Source: Selaginella moellendorffii (taxonomy: Eukaryota > Streptophyta > Lycopodiopsida > Selaginellales > Selaginellaceae). From it: a stretch of DNA of 64,000 nucleotides. The stretch's first letter is position 1. Every line of letters starts with the position of its first letter. The stretch spans positions 1,056,611 to 1,120,610 of the forward strand of contig NW_003314310.1 in the NCBI RefSeq assembly GCF_000143415.4, written 5' to 3'. The notes under the pieces were generated by a model. It had not been told where the DNA came from and made no database searches. It worked only from the letters and a program-made list of their open reading frames with translations. A program made the position numbers and the translations under genes. Below are positions 12,209 through 23,200 of the stretch, in pieces.

Positions 12209-12462
12209 GAGACTGGGGATAGTGTACATAATTTCTTTTTCCAACTTAGAGCTAGAGTACTTGCGGACGAGATGCTAAAGCTTGGGACAAACTCTTTTGA
12301 GTTACTCATGGAAATTTTGAAGTTTACTATCGCAGAAGAAACAAATGATTTATGAATATTTAAGTGTCAATAAGTTTCGAGAAACTGCAGCTACAAAACA
12401 TTGGAGAGGATCATGGCTGCGAAAAACACCAAAACAATGTATTTTAGTAATCACAGTGACGA
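12209..12462. other. Convergent 3' region, LHP1-like and CAC2
   Basis: 254 bp between two converging genes, AT-rich, with no coding signal. It should hold both 3' UTRs; overlapping transcript ends are possible. Confidence 0.5.
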
Positions 12463-14727
12463 TTATTGCATACGTACAGCAACGAGATCCTCCTCGTGCT
12501 TGGGAATGAAAGCTGTGTCAACCTTTCCGTCCTTAAAGTCCTATGTAACCAGAGTGAAAGAGATCATGAGAAAAGAGAACATCGGAAGGCAAGAAAGAAG
12601 ATAAGTCACCTGAATCTCCAGGATAAGCTTGTGATAGTCAATTGTAGTCGGGACCCCTGAGCAAAGCCACACTCTTAATAGAAACAAATCGATTTGAGAA
12701 GGAATAAAAGTACCTGTGATTATGGTGTCTTGCAACGCTCGCTGCATGCGAGCAATAGCTCTCTCCCGTGTTGGTGCCCAGACGATCAGCTATAAAGAAA
12801 AGTTTTAACCGAGGCTTAGGAGAAAGCATAGCAAACCTTTCCGAGGAGAGAATCATAGGTGGGAGGAACAACATAGTCTGGATAGAGGTGGCTATCCATT
12901 CTCACGAAGGGGCCTCCTGGAGGAACGTAGCCTGTTATACGGCCTGTGGATGGATGGTTAGTCTTAGGACAAGCGTTATGAAGTTTCAATGTCTTACCTG
13001 GTCCAGGCCGGAAGTTTTGAAAGGCATCCTCTGCATTGATTCGGCATTCGATAGAGTGGCCCTTCAAGACAATATCTTCCTAAACATCAAGAAAAACATT
13101 TATGAAATGACAATTTCATGGATGAACGTAAGAACGCGTCTACCTGTTTGTATCGAAGTTCCTCCCCCAGAGCAACTCGAATTTGCTCCTCGATGAGATC
13201 AGTAGAGGAGATGAGCTCCGTGACGGGATGCTCGACCTGTGAAGAAGCAAAAGACATAAGAAAGGTGAAGAGCTAGAGAGTTGCCTCACCTGGATACGTG
13301 TGTTCATCTCCATGAAGTAGAAGGATCCACTCTCGTCCAGCAAAAACTCAATGGTTCCAACGCCAACGTAACCAATGGATGCAGCAGCAGCCACCGCCGC
13401 ATCTCCCATGGCCTTGCGCAGCTCTGGTGTTAGAGCCGGCGATGGTGCCTCCTCCAAAAGCTTTTGGTTTCTCCTCTGTAATAACAATCCTCAAAACTGG
13501 AAACAAAAGAAAAAAAAAGATTAATTCTACCTGAATGCTGCAATCCCTTTCCCCAAGGTGTATACAATTTCCATGCTTGTCCGCGAGGACCTGGAATTCG
13601 ATGTGCCGGGGATTCTTGATGTACCTCTCCAGGTACACTCCATCGTTGCCAAATGCAGCTCCCGCTTCGCTGCGAGCTTGCTAAGAAAATGAAAGAAAAT
13701 AAAAAATTAGATCTAACACTAGATTGATTTCCACGAACCTGCAAAAGCTTGACAAACTCTTCGGGTTCATTTGCTAGTCGCATACCACGACCACCACCGC
13801 CAGCCGTAGCCTATGATAACTCCAAGAGATCAGAAAAATGAAAAAACAAAAGGACAAGACATTCAACCTTGATCATGACTGGGAAACCAATCTCGTGAGC
13901 GAGACGAATGGCTTCTTCGGTAGTCTGGAAAACAACAGCGACAAAGCTGAGAAAGAAACCAAAGGTAGAAACAAGAAATTTACCTCGACCAGGCCATCAC
14001 TTCCAGGAACAGTGGGAACCCCGGCCTTTTTCATCGTGTCTCGAGCAGTAGCCTTGTCTCCCATTGTTCGAATGCTATCAGACTGCAAAGCACAAGAAAG
14101 AAAGGGATGAAAATCAACTTGCGACCTTTCATCCATCCCTAAAGCAAATGCTTACGTTTGGGCCGATGAAGTTCAAGCCGTGATCTTTGCACATATCCAC
14201 GAACTTCGCATTCTCGGACAAGAACCCGTATCCGGGATGGAGCATGGTACAATTGCGGGTCATGGCGGCGGACAGCAGATTTGGAATGTTCAGGTAGCTG
14301 CATGTCAAAAGTTAGCTGTGGACTTTGGAGAAAAAGTTGAAAGAAAGAGAAGGAAAAAAGAGATTTTGGGAAGGAAAGCTTCGCGGAGAAAGGAAAATGT
14401 GACTTACGATTTGGCACTGGCTGGCTCGCCGATACACACGGCCTCGTCCGCGAGCTCGACATGCAGCGAGTCCCTGTCGACGGTGGAGTGGACGGCAACG
14501 CAGGGAATTCCCATCTCGTGCGCCGTCCGGATCACACGCACCGCGATCTCGCCCCTGTTGGCCACCAAAATCTTCTCCTGGTCATAGCTGCAAGTCACGC
14601 CCCCCCGAGAGCCGGAATTTGCCGCTCTCACGGACACATTCCTGGCGCATCCTCCCCGGGCGCGGAATCTGTGAGGCAGGCACAGCGCAGCCGAGAGCGA
14701 TCCCGCGAGCGACGATCCACATTCCAT
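12463..14727 (-). CDS. CAC2: Plastid biotin carboxylase subunit of acetyl-CoA carboxylase
   Basis: A minus-strand gene of about 12 exons. It encodes the biotin carboxylase of the heteromeric plastid acetyl-CoA carboxylase, which makes carboxybiotin with ATP and bicarbonate in the first step of fatty acid synthesis. The first 50 residues (start ATG at 14725-14727) are Ser/Arg/Ala-rich, like a transit peptide. The enzyme then begins [21 protein letters not shown], followed by [27 protein letters not shown], the ATP-grasp Gly loop ([14 protein letters not shown]), [58 protein letters not shown] and a C-terminal part ending with the TAA at 12463-12465. Catalytic Lys, Glu and Arg motifs are all present. 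Introns are 50-110 bp, GT-AG. Confidence 0.95.
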
Positions 14728-14976
14728 GGCTAGATCCGACCGTGCAAACCCAAAACCCTAACGCGCTCCTCCCTCCACGTCCTTGCTCCAAGAGTCCCCC
14801 AGCGGAGCATACAAAGCTACATTATAAATTCCAATTCATAATGCATGGACCACTAATAACAAATTAGAGTGCTAATTAATCCCTACTAACTTAATCATTT
14901 TACACCAGCGAAATTTACCGCGCTTAAACTCTCAAAGAATGTAGGGTTTCTTTCTTCTTCTCTTTGCGCAGCGGCC
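14728..14976. promoter_or_regulatory. Divergent promoter between CAC2 and the phosphoesterase
   Basis: 249 bp separate the two start codons, which face away from each other, so both promoters must lie here. AAACCCTA at 14753-14760 and TAGGGTTT near 14942 are telo-box-like cores pointing towards each gene. The middle is AT-rich. The right half recurs in front of the decayed phosphoesterase copy at about 21,660. Confidence 0.6.
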
Positions 14977-16650
14977 ATGGTTGCGCCGCGCTGTGGGATC
15001 TCCGCGATCGAGGCGCCGGCGTCTCCTTCCTCGAGCAATCAACGATTTCTCTGGCGCCGATCGAGGTATGTGTGGGCGGAGGGGAGATTTTCTAGTGATG
15101 GATTTTGGAAATTTCTAGCTGGGAAGGCATCGGTTATGGCAGCATCGGCAGCAAGAGGCGCCGCATTTCTTCTCATGCGAGCGTTTATGCTGTGTCCGAT
15201 TTGCACACCGATTATCGAGAGAATTTGCAGTGGATCGTGCAGCTGTCGACCAAGTTGCATCAACGAGATACTTTGATCGTGGCGGGCGACGTCTCAGACA
15301 ACTTGGAGACTTTCAAAGACACTATGAGGCTGTTGAAGGAAAGGTTTCATCGCGTCTTCTTTGTTCCTGGGAACCACGATTTGTGGTGTAGAGGCAAGGA
15401 GAACAAGCACGTAAGTACACTTCGTCCTCCTCTTTTTTTTTCGTGGGAGAAATGAACTAATTCTTTTCTGGCTTTGCAGCTGGACTCGCTGGGAAAGTTG
15501 AGGGAGCTCAATGCGATATGCGAGTCTCTTTGCATCGACACCAAGCCAGGGAAAGTTTGCGGAGTTTGGATCGTTCCTCTACTTTCCTGGTATCACCAGG
15601 CAATCTCCTTCGTAGTTTAGCAGACGTGTTTTGGATTGACAGTCGAGAATTCTTCCCCCTGCAGACATTTGATAAGGAACGGGACATAGTCGGCTACAAT
15701 ATTCCACCTCCCGAAAAGGCATGTTATCCTCTCTTTCATTGGTTTCAATATTTTGTTTGCTTCTCTGCTTCTTCACTTTGAACATGTTTTCTGACAACAC
15801 TGTTTGCATTTGCGGTGCAGCGTTGCACTGATTATCATGCCTGTAAGTGGCCGGACGAGCTCAAGACTCCTGATATAGCGCTTGCTGCATACTTCGATGA
15901 TCTTAACTCTTGCAACCAGCAGTGTCTTACGGAGATTCGGCACAGCACTGAGCGAGTCATCACCTTTTCTCACTTCCTTCCCAGGTGCGAGAAAATGGGG
16001 TTGTGTTGTGTGACGTTCTTAGTGCTGTTTGTTGTGAACAGACCAGAGCTTTGCCCAGAGAAAAGAATGCTTTTCTATCCAAATCTTCCAAAGGTGATAG
16101 GATCAGATTTCCTGGAACGCAGACTGAGGAGCATCCATGGTTCCAGTGGAAATTCCGGAGCTCTCCATGTGTTTGGGCACACGCATTTCAGCTGGGACGC
16201 TACCGTGGATGGAATCAGGTGATAAATTTTGGTCTTCATTTTGCATGGCATTGCTTGCATTGCACTGGTACGTTAAGCGTGTCGGTTTTCTTGCCCCCCT
16301 TCCCTTTTTCCTCCTGGAAGAAATTTTCTTACACTAACACTGCATGGTTGCACGATGCAGGGAGACATACTAGAGAAAAGATTATAAGAAAAGGAGAGAT
16401 GACATGAAATTGTTTGATCGTCCTCTACAGGTATCTACAGGCACCATTGGCTTATCCCAGGGAACGTCGAAGGCGAGTTTATGGTGGTGAATGCTGGCTG
16501 CCACTGTGCATATATGACAGCGAAGGTACTCTTCTTCCGAGACCCATGCCTTGCTACTGGTCGGACTACTATCGCTTGAACAAGAGGGATCCAGACAACG
16601 TTGTGCTCGCACCGTGGGTAGCAGACTTATACTGCTTACAAAAGAGCTGA
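14977..16650 (+). CDS. Calcineurin-like metallophosphoesterase (plant/algal family)
   Basis: Seven exons by inspection: 14977-15065, 15119-15410, 15480-15599, 15665-15718, 15821-15984, 16042-16218 and 16431-16650. The metallophosphatase blocks are clear: YAVSDLHTDYREN (D-x-H), IVAGDVSDN (GD), FFVPGNHDLW (GNHD), ITFSHFLPR and LHVFGHTHFSWD (GHxH). These bind the di-metal centre, so the enzyme should be active; its substrate is unknown. The C-terminus (APLAYPRERRRR, WLPLCIYD, DYYRLNKRDPDNVVLAPWVADLY) is shared with an uncharacterised family of plant and algal phosphoesterases. Introns 3 and 4 have GC donors (15600 and 15719); the same GC sites persist in the decayed copy at 22.1-22.3 kb, so they are old. 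The last intron (212 bp) is long for this genome. Confidence 0.88.
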
Positions 16651-16729
16651 GAACTCCGAGAGCCAAGCTAGAACGAGGTGAGATACGCTTCCTTCTCTCC
16701 TTGGCCATAAATAATCAGAGGGTTCATGA

Positions 16730-16960
16730 AGCATTGTCAGCACTGGGCTTCACTCAAGCGCACGTACAAGCAAATGCCCAGAGGCTCAACACCACAGCAC
16801 CAACATTCCCAGACATGGACCCCTTTGTAACTACGGGTTGGCAACACTTACCAGTTTTGGTTTTATATGACTTGAACACAAGTAGTTAGAGTCGGTTGGC
16901 TGCCGAGCGCATGGATAGTTTTCGTGGAGCAGTGGTGTATCGGCCGTCTCTGAGGCCCAC
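16730..16960 (+). pseudogene. Internally deleted fragment of the F-box gene
   Basis: The stretch matches two separate parts of the intact F-box gene at 17455-18612. It starts at the SALG..LTQAHVQA block, continues to the PDMD block, then jumps directly to the C-terminal VVYDLHTSSW region, skipping about 400 bp. An in-frame stop replaces the Trp of the SSWSRL motif. It sits directly behind the phosphoesterase, as a remnant of tandem duplication. Confidence 0.85.
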
Positions 16961-17454
16961 GATGAAAATTTGGTGCCTTGTTTATCTATGAAGAATTTGC
17001 AATCATCTTCATTGTCACTTATGCCTTATCAGATTTTGAGTTGCAGCTGGAAAGAAGTTGTTCTGAGCAACAACTTCATGTGAAGCTGATATCTGTATTT
17101 TAAGAGGTTGAAGGAGCTCGATCCTGCAGTTCCATTTCACGCTATTAGAAGATAAACCAAACAAATTAAAAAGTCTTCGTGGCCTTTCTTCCATGTTGAA
17201 GCAATCAAAGGTAGCGAAGCTGGTTTCAATTATCAAGAAAATAATCAGATGTCTGTCCTATGCAAATGCAATGCAAGAGACTTAAGTTCTATCAACGAGA
17301 TACTCTGGTCAGACAAGCTGATTCTTTCCTGTTGCTCGGAAACACGGAATCACGACTTGTGGGTTGGAGGAAATCGTTCAGACCAAGGAACAAGACTATT
17401 TCATCCTGTCACCTTTATAAGGTCGAGCCTTGATAGGTTTTCATTAAAGGAATC
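16961..17454. other. Intergenic upstream of the F-box gene
   Basis: About 490 bp, moderately AT-rich, without a supported gene. The segment before 17455 should carry the F-box gene promoter. Confidence 0.35.
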
Positions 17455-18612
17455 ATGAAGGAGATTGATAGGATCCTCAGCTTTGTGGACCTGGCCACAC
17501 TGTCGAATTGCTCTGCCGTTTGTAAGTCATGGAATAACATCATCAGCTCGCCATCTTTTCGCCAACTATGGTGCCGCAACGCTGGTGTCAAAGAGGTCCC
17601 CCTGATCATGACAAGCTCCATGCACAGCGAGGGATGCTACACCTTCAGAACTCCTTTGTCATCTGGCCACAGGCGGGAGCTTCGACTACCCCATGGTGAC
17701 GTTGTGGCTTCTGCCGGCGGCCTTGTATGCATCCGAGGTAGAGATTCTGATGTTCTCCACTTGGTGGTTGGCAATCCACTCACCCAAGAGTGGACGGAAG
17801 TTCCCGCGCTGCAGTGGAAGGACAAAGAAGAGACAGGTATTATTGACTTCGCGATGCTGGTTGATGGCGATGCCGGTTACTTCAAGGTGGGTATCCAGCA
17901 CTCGGAAGCCACTACAGGCCACTCGTGCTACGTCTACGACTCGGCCACCGGTGCATGGTCAGCACTGGGCATGCTGTGCTTGACACAAGCGCACGTACAA
18001 GCGAGGGCTCAGTGGCTCAAGACCAGAGCGCTAACATTCCCAGACATGGACGCCTTATACTACGACCTCACCACCTTGGGCATGTATGACATTCGTCGCT
18101 GTGAGTGGAGCATCGGGAGTGTGGTGCGCAACCTCAGGTTCACAACAGGCCTCGAAGGTGGTAAGCATACGCGCTGCGTTTTGCCGCGGCCAGGCGTGTG
18201 CACATCGAGGTTGTGGGAGTGGGATGGGCAGCGATACTTTGCAAGCGGGTGGGTGTATGCAGGAAGTGTCGAGGACGTGTGTTGTGGAGTGGATGGATTT
18301 GGTATCTGGAGAGTTGACGAGGATGGCAGCTTGGTTACTGTTTCTGCAGTGACTGTGGCCATTTGTAGTCAATATCCTCAGCTCAAGCCAATTGTACAAT
18401 TGCTAGAAGTGGTAACCGCTGCAGATGCCAACCTTGTATGCTTCTCGGAGAGATGTCCGGCAATGTTGTCAGTTGTGGTTGTATATGACTTGCACACAAG
18501 TAGTTGGAGTCGGTTGGCTGCCCAGCGCATGGATCATTATAGTGAAGCAGTGGTGTATCAACCATCTCTGAGGCCTGTGAGGAAGCCGTGGCAAAATCAA
18601 GTATCTGGGTAA
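17455..18612 (+). CDS. F-box protein with kelch-like C-terminal region
   Basis: An intronless ORF of 385 aa. Residues 1-45 form an F-box (ILSFVDLATLSNCSAVCKSW, then IISSPSFRQLWCRNAG), which would dock the protein to SKP1 in an SCF ubiquitin ligase. The rest has kelch/F-box-associated repeats: GGLVCIRGRDSDVLHLVVGNPLT, CYVYDSATGAWSALG, MYDIRRCEWSIGSV, LWEWDGQRYFASGWV and VVYDLHTSSWSRLAAQRM. The target is unknown. The F-box is short at its N-terminus, beginning almost at the start codon, so a lost upstream exon cannot be excluded. Two partial copies nearby (16730-16960 and 18997-19160) show that this gene seeded local duplications. Confidence 0.8.
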   Translation: MKEIDRILSFVDLATLSNCSAVCKSWNNIISSPSFRQLWCRNAGVKEVPLIMTSSMHSEGCYTFRTPLSSGHRRELRLPHGDVVASAGGLVCIRGRDSDVLHLVVGNPLTQEWTEVPALQWKDKEETGIIDFAMLVDGDAGYFKVGIQHSEATTGHSCYVYDSATGAWSALGMLCLTQAHVQARAQWLKTRALTFPDMDALYYDLTTLGMYDIRRCEWSIGSVVRNLRFTTGLEGGKHTRCVLPRPGVCTSRLWEWDGQRYFASGWVYAGSVEDVCCGVDGFGIWRVDEDGSLVTVSAVTVAICSQYPQLKPIVQLLEVVTAADANLVCFSERCPAMLSVVVVYDLHTSSWSRLAAQRMDHYSEAVVYQPSLRPVRKPWQNQVSG

Positions 18613-18795
18613 TTCTACAATCCTCTACACTTGTCAAGCACTTTCGAACAACCATGCCACATCACTTTTTAGTTTATTATTACATGTTTTAAAGCCCAAC
18701 TAGAACCATTCTTCAATTTTAACATTGTAAAAAGCACAAGGTATTGCTCCCACCGCAACTTGGAGGTGAGGCTATGTCTTTAGTTGGAGATTAAG

Positions 18796-19160
18796 CGTTG
18801 TTTGTTGTGAACAGACCAGAGCTTTTCCAAAGAAAAGAATGCCTTTCTATCCAAATCTTCCAAAGGTGATAGGATCAGATTTTTTGGAGCGCAGACTAAG
18901 CATTCACGGATCCAGTAGAAATTCCGGAGCTTTTCATGTGTTTGGGCATACGCATTTCAGATGGGATGCTACAGTGGATGGAATCAGGTGATCACTGAAG
19001 ATGGCAACCTTGTCTGCTTTCCAGAGAGATATCCAGATCCAGTTGTGGTTCACAAATAGATGGAGTCCGTTGGCTGCCCAGCGCATGGATAGTTATAGTG
19101 GAGCAGTGGTGTATCAACCGCCTGTGATGAAGCCGTGGGAAAATCAAAGTTTCTTGGTAA
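18796..19160 (+). pseudogene. Chimeric pseudogene: phosphoesterase exon 6 joined to F-box 3' end
   Basis: The left half (about 18796-18990) is a close copy of the phosphoesterase sixth exon with the end of its preceding intron and the first bases of the following one, including the GHTHF metal motif. At about 18,995 it switches to a copy of the F-box gene C-terminus (ANLVCFSER.., LAAQRMD, VVYQP). The join falls just after the donor site of phosphoesterase intron 6. The reading frame is not kept through the join. Confidence 0.85.
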
Positions 19161-19344
19161 TGGTTTTCATGTTAGAACTTATAAAGTTAGGCTAAGTATT
19201 TGCTCGGTCTTGGTTGCACGAGAAAAAAATACAACATAAAATTGTGGTTGGTTTAAACTGTTTGGTTCAAGCCTATTCCAGAAGAGGTCTCGTTTAGAAA
19301 TTGTAGAAGACAATCCATCTTAACAAGATTAATTAATTGATAAT

Positions 19345-19426
19345 GTGGACGTGCCAGAGTGGTTATCGGGCATGACTAGAAATCATGTGGGCTTTGCCCG
19401 CGCAGGTTCGAATCCTGCCGTCCACG
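19345..19426 (+). tRNA. tRNA-Ser: tRNA-Ser (AGA)
   Basis: 82 nt fold as a class II tRNA. The acceptor strands GTGGACG and CGTCCAC pair perfectly. The anticodon arm is CATGA-CTAGAAA-TCATG with anticodon AGA. The long variable arm (TGGGCTTTGCCCG) is typical of Ser. The T arm has GCAGGTTCGAATCCTGC. No intron; CCA is not encoded. A short T run near 19,438 could be the Pol III terminator. Confidence 0.97.
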
Positions 19427-19525
19427 AAATCGTTCTTTAATTTTGAGTAGAGGATTTGGACGATGACGCATGGAACGCAACGAGGATATGTCCGTATTTG
19501 AAACTTTCATGTGAACTAAACTATA

Positions 19526-19726
19526 ATGGAAACTCACATCGGGCAGCTTTTGTGTGATACCTATCCTGCGGAGGTGACTGCATTGATTTTAGTTTTGTTT
19601 CTGCTCACAATCGTTTATTACGTGTTTTGCACAGTGCCTCGCATTCGAGAGATGAACTTACAAGTCTGCTGCCCGGCGTCTTTTAAAAGAATAAACTACT
19701 TCATTAGAAGAAAACTTAAAAGTTAA
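19526..19726 (+). CDS. Possible small membrane protein ORF (weak)
   Basis: 66 codons from ATG, beginning METHIGQLLCDTYPAEV, with one clear hydrophobic helix (TALILVLFLLTIVYYVFC) and a basic tail (FIRRKLKS). No family is recognised and no homologue can be checked here. It lies between the tRNA and the cis-prenyltransferase pseudogene. Chance is a fair alternative. Confidence 0.2.
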   Translation: METHIGQLLCDTYPAEVTALILVLFLLTIVYYVFCTVPRIREMNLQVCCPASFKRINYFIRRKLKS

Positions 19727-19739
19727 TTTACGAAGACGA

Positions 19740-20381
19740 CGCATTTGCCCGCGGGGGTGGGATCCTTTGCGGCTCCCGAACCACGTTGCGATGACAAGGT
19801 GCGAGGGATCGCCAAGGAGCACCACCTGCCAGCCGCGGCGGAGGCGTGCTACTCCAATGCCCGGGGATGTCCAGTGACTTAGGGATCAAGGCGCTCACGC
19901 TCTTCGCCTTCTCCACCGAGAATTTCTTGCGGCCGGATGCAGAAAGTTGATATAGTTCTCAGCGTCGACGATCCTGCCACCATTCTGCTGTGAGTGGAAT
20001 TTCTCGATATTGTTTTGCTGTGAATGGATTGGGTTGACTCAGGTGGGATTTTTGATATCAATTCCACTGCATTGGCGACAGTGCCAGGCTCCCGCGCCCG
20101 CTCCAAGCTATGATCTCGGAAGCGACCAGCGGCAACACGGGGATGAAATTCGCCATGGCGATTGGTTACGGTGGTCACAGCGATCTGGTCCAGGCGTGCC
20201 AGGCGCTGGCGCGCGAGGTGGAGCAAGGAACAATGGCTGTGGAGGAGATCGATCAGATCAACCTGGCAAGGAGATTGATGCTGGAATGTTGGCACGCCGG
20301 AGCTGCTCGTTTGCACCAGCGGCGGCGATCAGCGGCTGAATATCGCCTACTCGGAGCTCGTGTTTGAAAAGAAGCAGTGAC
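19740..20381 (+). pseudogene. Decayed cis-prenyltransferase (dehydrodolichyl diphosphate synthase-like)
   Basis: Three conserved blocks of the undecaprenyl/dehydrodolichyl diphosphate synthase family survive in different frames. They are DLGIKALTLFAFSTENFLRP at about 19,877-19,936; GDSARLPRPLQAMISEATSG, then MKFAMAIGYGGH, at about 20,076-20,180; and GTPELLVCTSGGDQRLNIAY at about 20,290-20,350. A stop follows the first block, the frame shifts after the second, and the catalytic MDGN block is not recognisable. No canonical introns repair it. It is therefore a broken copy; the GC-rich body contrasts with AT-rich flanks. Confidence 0.8.
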
Positions 20382-20779
20382 CGGATGTTAAAGAGGAGTA
20401 AATGGTGGAATTTCAAGAAAAGTCAAATAGTTATATATTTGTTAGCCACCTTAAATGTCTCAATCTTTTATAAAAAAATATTGAAAGAAAGTTAATACTT
20501 TGTTTCTTACTTCAAGGACTTTATTTGATTTTTTAAATTTTCTTTAATTGTTACAATCTGGACTTAGATTTTGACATTAGCATTTACGCTGAACTATGGT
20601 AATAGTACTGTAATATTTAGTAGCTTATACATTTTTATGAAAGTTTGAATTTTTGTGCAGATTTTGCATTAGAATGCAATTTTATATGGATTTATTTATT
20701 ATTTTCTTACCATGTTATCTCTTATCTGATTTATATTCATTTATATTAAAATTAAGTCTTGCTGGAAAAGTTAGCATGG

Positions 20780-20831
<52 letters not shown>

Positions 20832-21654
20832 AAAGGCAAAATGAAAATGCTCAATGCTAGAATGGCTTTCAGTACCTCAAGCATGTGTAAGTAACAATAT
20901 CCTCAGCTTCCAAGGCTATTAAGATGTGTAAAAGGTGGTGAGAGTATTCTTGTTGTGACCATGAACATTACTGGCAAGATGTATGGATTAATGGAAGTTA
21001 TAAACTCAATCGTCATGGTTTTCACACCGTTTTCATCACCACGAGAATATGGTAAAGACTATGGCATCACTAAATTTGATTTGGCATCCATTCAGTCCGG
21101 TCATCTCCAAATTTTGGAGGAATTGAGTGCAAACTTGCTCAATCAGTGCACGTAAAAAAATTAAGATTAACAAAAGTGGGATGTATCTAACACTTTCTGC
21201 CCCATAAACTTTCTCTAATTCGATTAAGTTTTGTAATTTTACTAGAATGCGAACCTCCATGCCTCTCCTATGCAACTACCCGAAGGAACTGCTCCCGCTA
21301 AAGTCTGATAATTTGATTGAAATGAGTGAAAGCTACACTGATTATGCCCAGTTTTTATAGAGATAATCTCAAACTTGGAGGATTCTGCCTTAAAAAAGCG
21401 TGCAACCAGGTACCAAAACATTACAATTTTTTTTTACCTCTTAACTGGTATATAAAGGGATCTCTGAAATGGAAGTTGATCAAGATGTTTTAAAGCTCAA
21501 CACGAACCGCAACAATGGCTAGATTGATGTTGCATTGGATGAGCTTGACTGTGTCTACTTTTATTACTTTTCTCGGTGTGGCAGCTAACCCAATATCTAA
21601 TAATACATTAAAAGAAATTATCAGAGCGAAACCCAATTGCCACCAATGTTTAAA
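20382..21654. other. AT-rich intergenic region
   Basis: No gene is supported. The frame at 20955-21155 and its antisense partner have no domain and ordinary AT-rich composition. Confidence 0.4.
20783..20828. repeat. (GA)n microsatellite
   Basis: About 46 nt of uninterrupted GA dinucleotides in AT-rich surroundings. Confidence 0.97.
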
Positions 21655-23200
21655 GCTAAAGAATGTAGGGTTTTTTCTTTAGTGCCAGCGCGCCGGGATC
21701 GGGAAGCGGCGCCGAAGAAGGTATGGTTTTCGATCAGTGGAAGAAAATAGAAATTGACCTCGCAATGTCAGCAGGAAGAGGCGCCGCCGCATTCCTTCTT
21801 ACCAGGTGAGCGGCGCGAGGGTTTATATAGTATCGATGAAACGAGGTACTTTGATTGATGTCTCGGACAGGCTGATTTTTTTCGGGTCTTCTTGGTTGCT
21901 GGGAATGAGGACTTATGCAAGAAGCACAAACACGTAAGTGCATCTTTCTCTGTGAGAGGAATGGAGATTAATTCTTTGGCTTTGTAGCTGGACTTTTCCT
22001 CCAGTGTGATCATGATGTTGGGATGAAAAGAAACACCACAAAGAGAAACAAACCTTGCTGGCAAAGGTGAGCGAGCTCTGTGAGTACTTTGCGTCGACAC
22101 CAAGCCATGGAAAGCTTGTGATATTTGGATCGTTCCTCAACTTTCCTGGATACCACTAGGCACTCTTTTCTGTATTTGCGCAGACGTGCTTTGGATTGAC
22201 ACTCGACAATTCTTCCTACTGCAGACTTTTGACAAAGAAATCGGCTCACAACATTCCACCTCTCGAGAAGGCACGTTATCCTCTTTCCTTTTTTTTTTTC
22301 CCGCTTCTTTTCTATCTTCTTTGTTTTTGTTTTTGTTTTTCTATTCTATCTATGCGGCTCTTCGTTTGAACACGTTTCCTGACAACATTGTTTGCATGTG
22401 TGGTGCAGACTTGTATTGATTGTCATGCCGGACGAGCTCAGAATTCCGGATACTTCGACAACCTTAGCTCTCTTAACGGAGATTTGGCACACTACTACTG
22501 GCCGGGTCATCTCGTTTTCTCACTTCTTCCCAAAGTATGCCTCGTACGGCTCTAGAAATCCGCTCCCGGGAAACGGGGTTGTGTTGTCTGACGTTTGAGT
22601 GTTCTTTGTTGTGTGCAGGCCAGAGCTGTGACCAGAGAAAGGGAATACTTTTCGATCGAAATCTTCCAGAGGTGATAGGATCAGATTTCCTGGAGGAGCA
22701 TCCATGGGTCCAGTGGAAATTCCGGAGCTCGCCATGTGTTTTCGCAAGCTGGGACGCTGCAGTGTATGGAATCAGGTGATTATTAGCTCCTAATATCTGG
22801 CATTCATTTGCATGGCACTGCTTGCAGGACTGATACGTTAGCAACAGTTGCTTCGGCTTTTCATCCTTTTTTTTTTCTCAGTGAAAGGAGCACTGACATC
22901 AATGCAGGGAGACAGACAGAGATACTCCGAGAAAAGAATATAACATGAAATGTGGTTAGTCTTTTTAAACAGTTTGGTCTAAGCCTACTTAGTGCTGGTC
23001 GCCTTCTGCAGGTGTCTTCGGAGAACTTCGAAGGCGAATTTATGGCTGCCACTGTGCATGTATATGACAGCGAAGGTACTTTTCTTCGGAGGCCCATGCC
23101 TTGCCACTTGCCGCTAGTAATCGGACTACTATCGCTTTAACGAGAAAAATCCGGACAGCGTTGTGCTCGCACCGTGGGCCGCAGACTTGCACGATTCCCA
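21655..23200 (+). pseudogene. Decayed full-length copy of the metallophosphoesterase
   Basis: This stretch aligns from end to end with the gene at 14977-16650, promoter included (GAATGTAGGGTTTTTTCTTT matches the sequence before 14977). Recognisable remnants are the GCAGGAAGAGGCGCCGC block, the ACACGTAAGTGC donor, the two introns with GC donors, the TTTTGACAAAGAAAT exon, the CCGGACGAGCTC exon, the GTGATAGGATCAGATTTCCTGG exon and the CACTGTGCATG..TATGACAGCGAAGG end. Frameshifts, deletions (DLHTDY, GNHD and GHTH motifs lost or broken) and stops prevent a protein. Confidence 0.9.

Noticed and set aside
19352-19426. Possible organellar origin of the tRNA region
   Set aside because: Sequence and AGA anticodon match nuclear tRNA-Ser; flanks are nuclear.
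20955-21275. Sense and antisense frames in the AT-rich region
   Set aside because: Short, no domain, no homology to neighbours.
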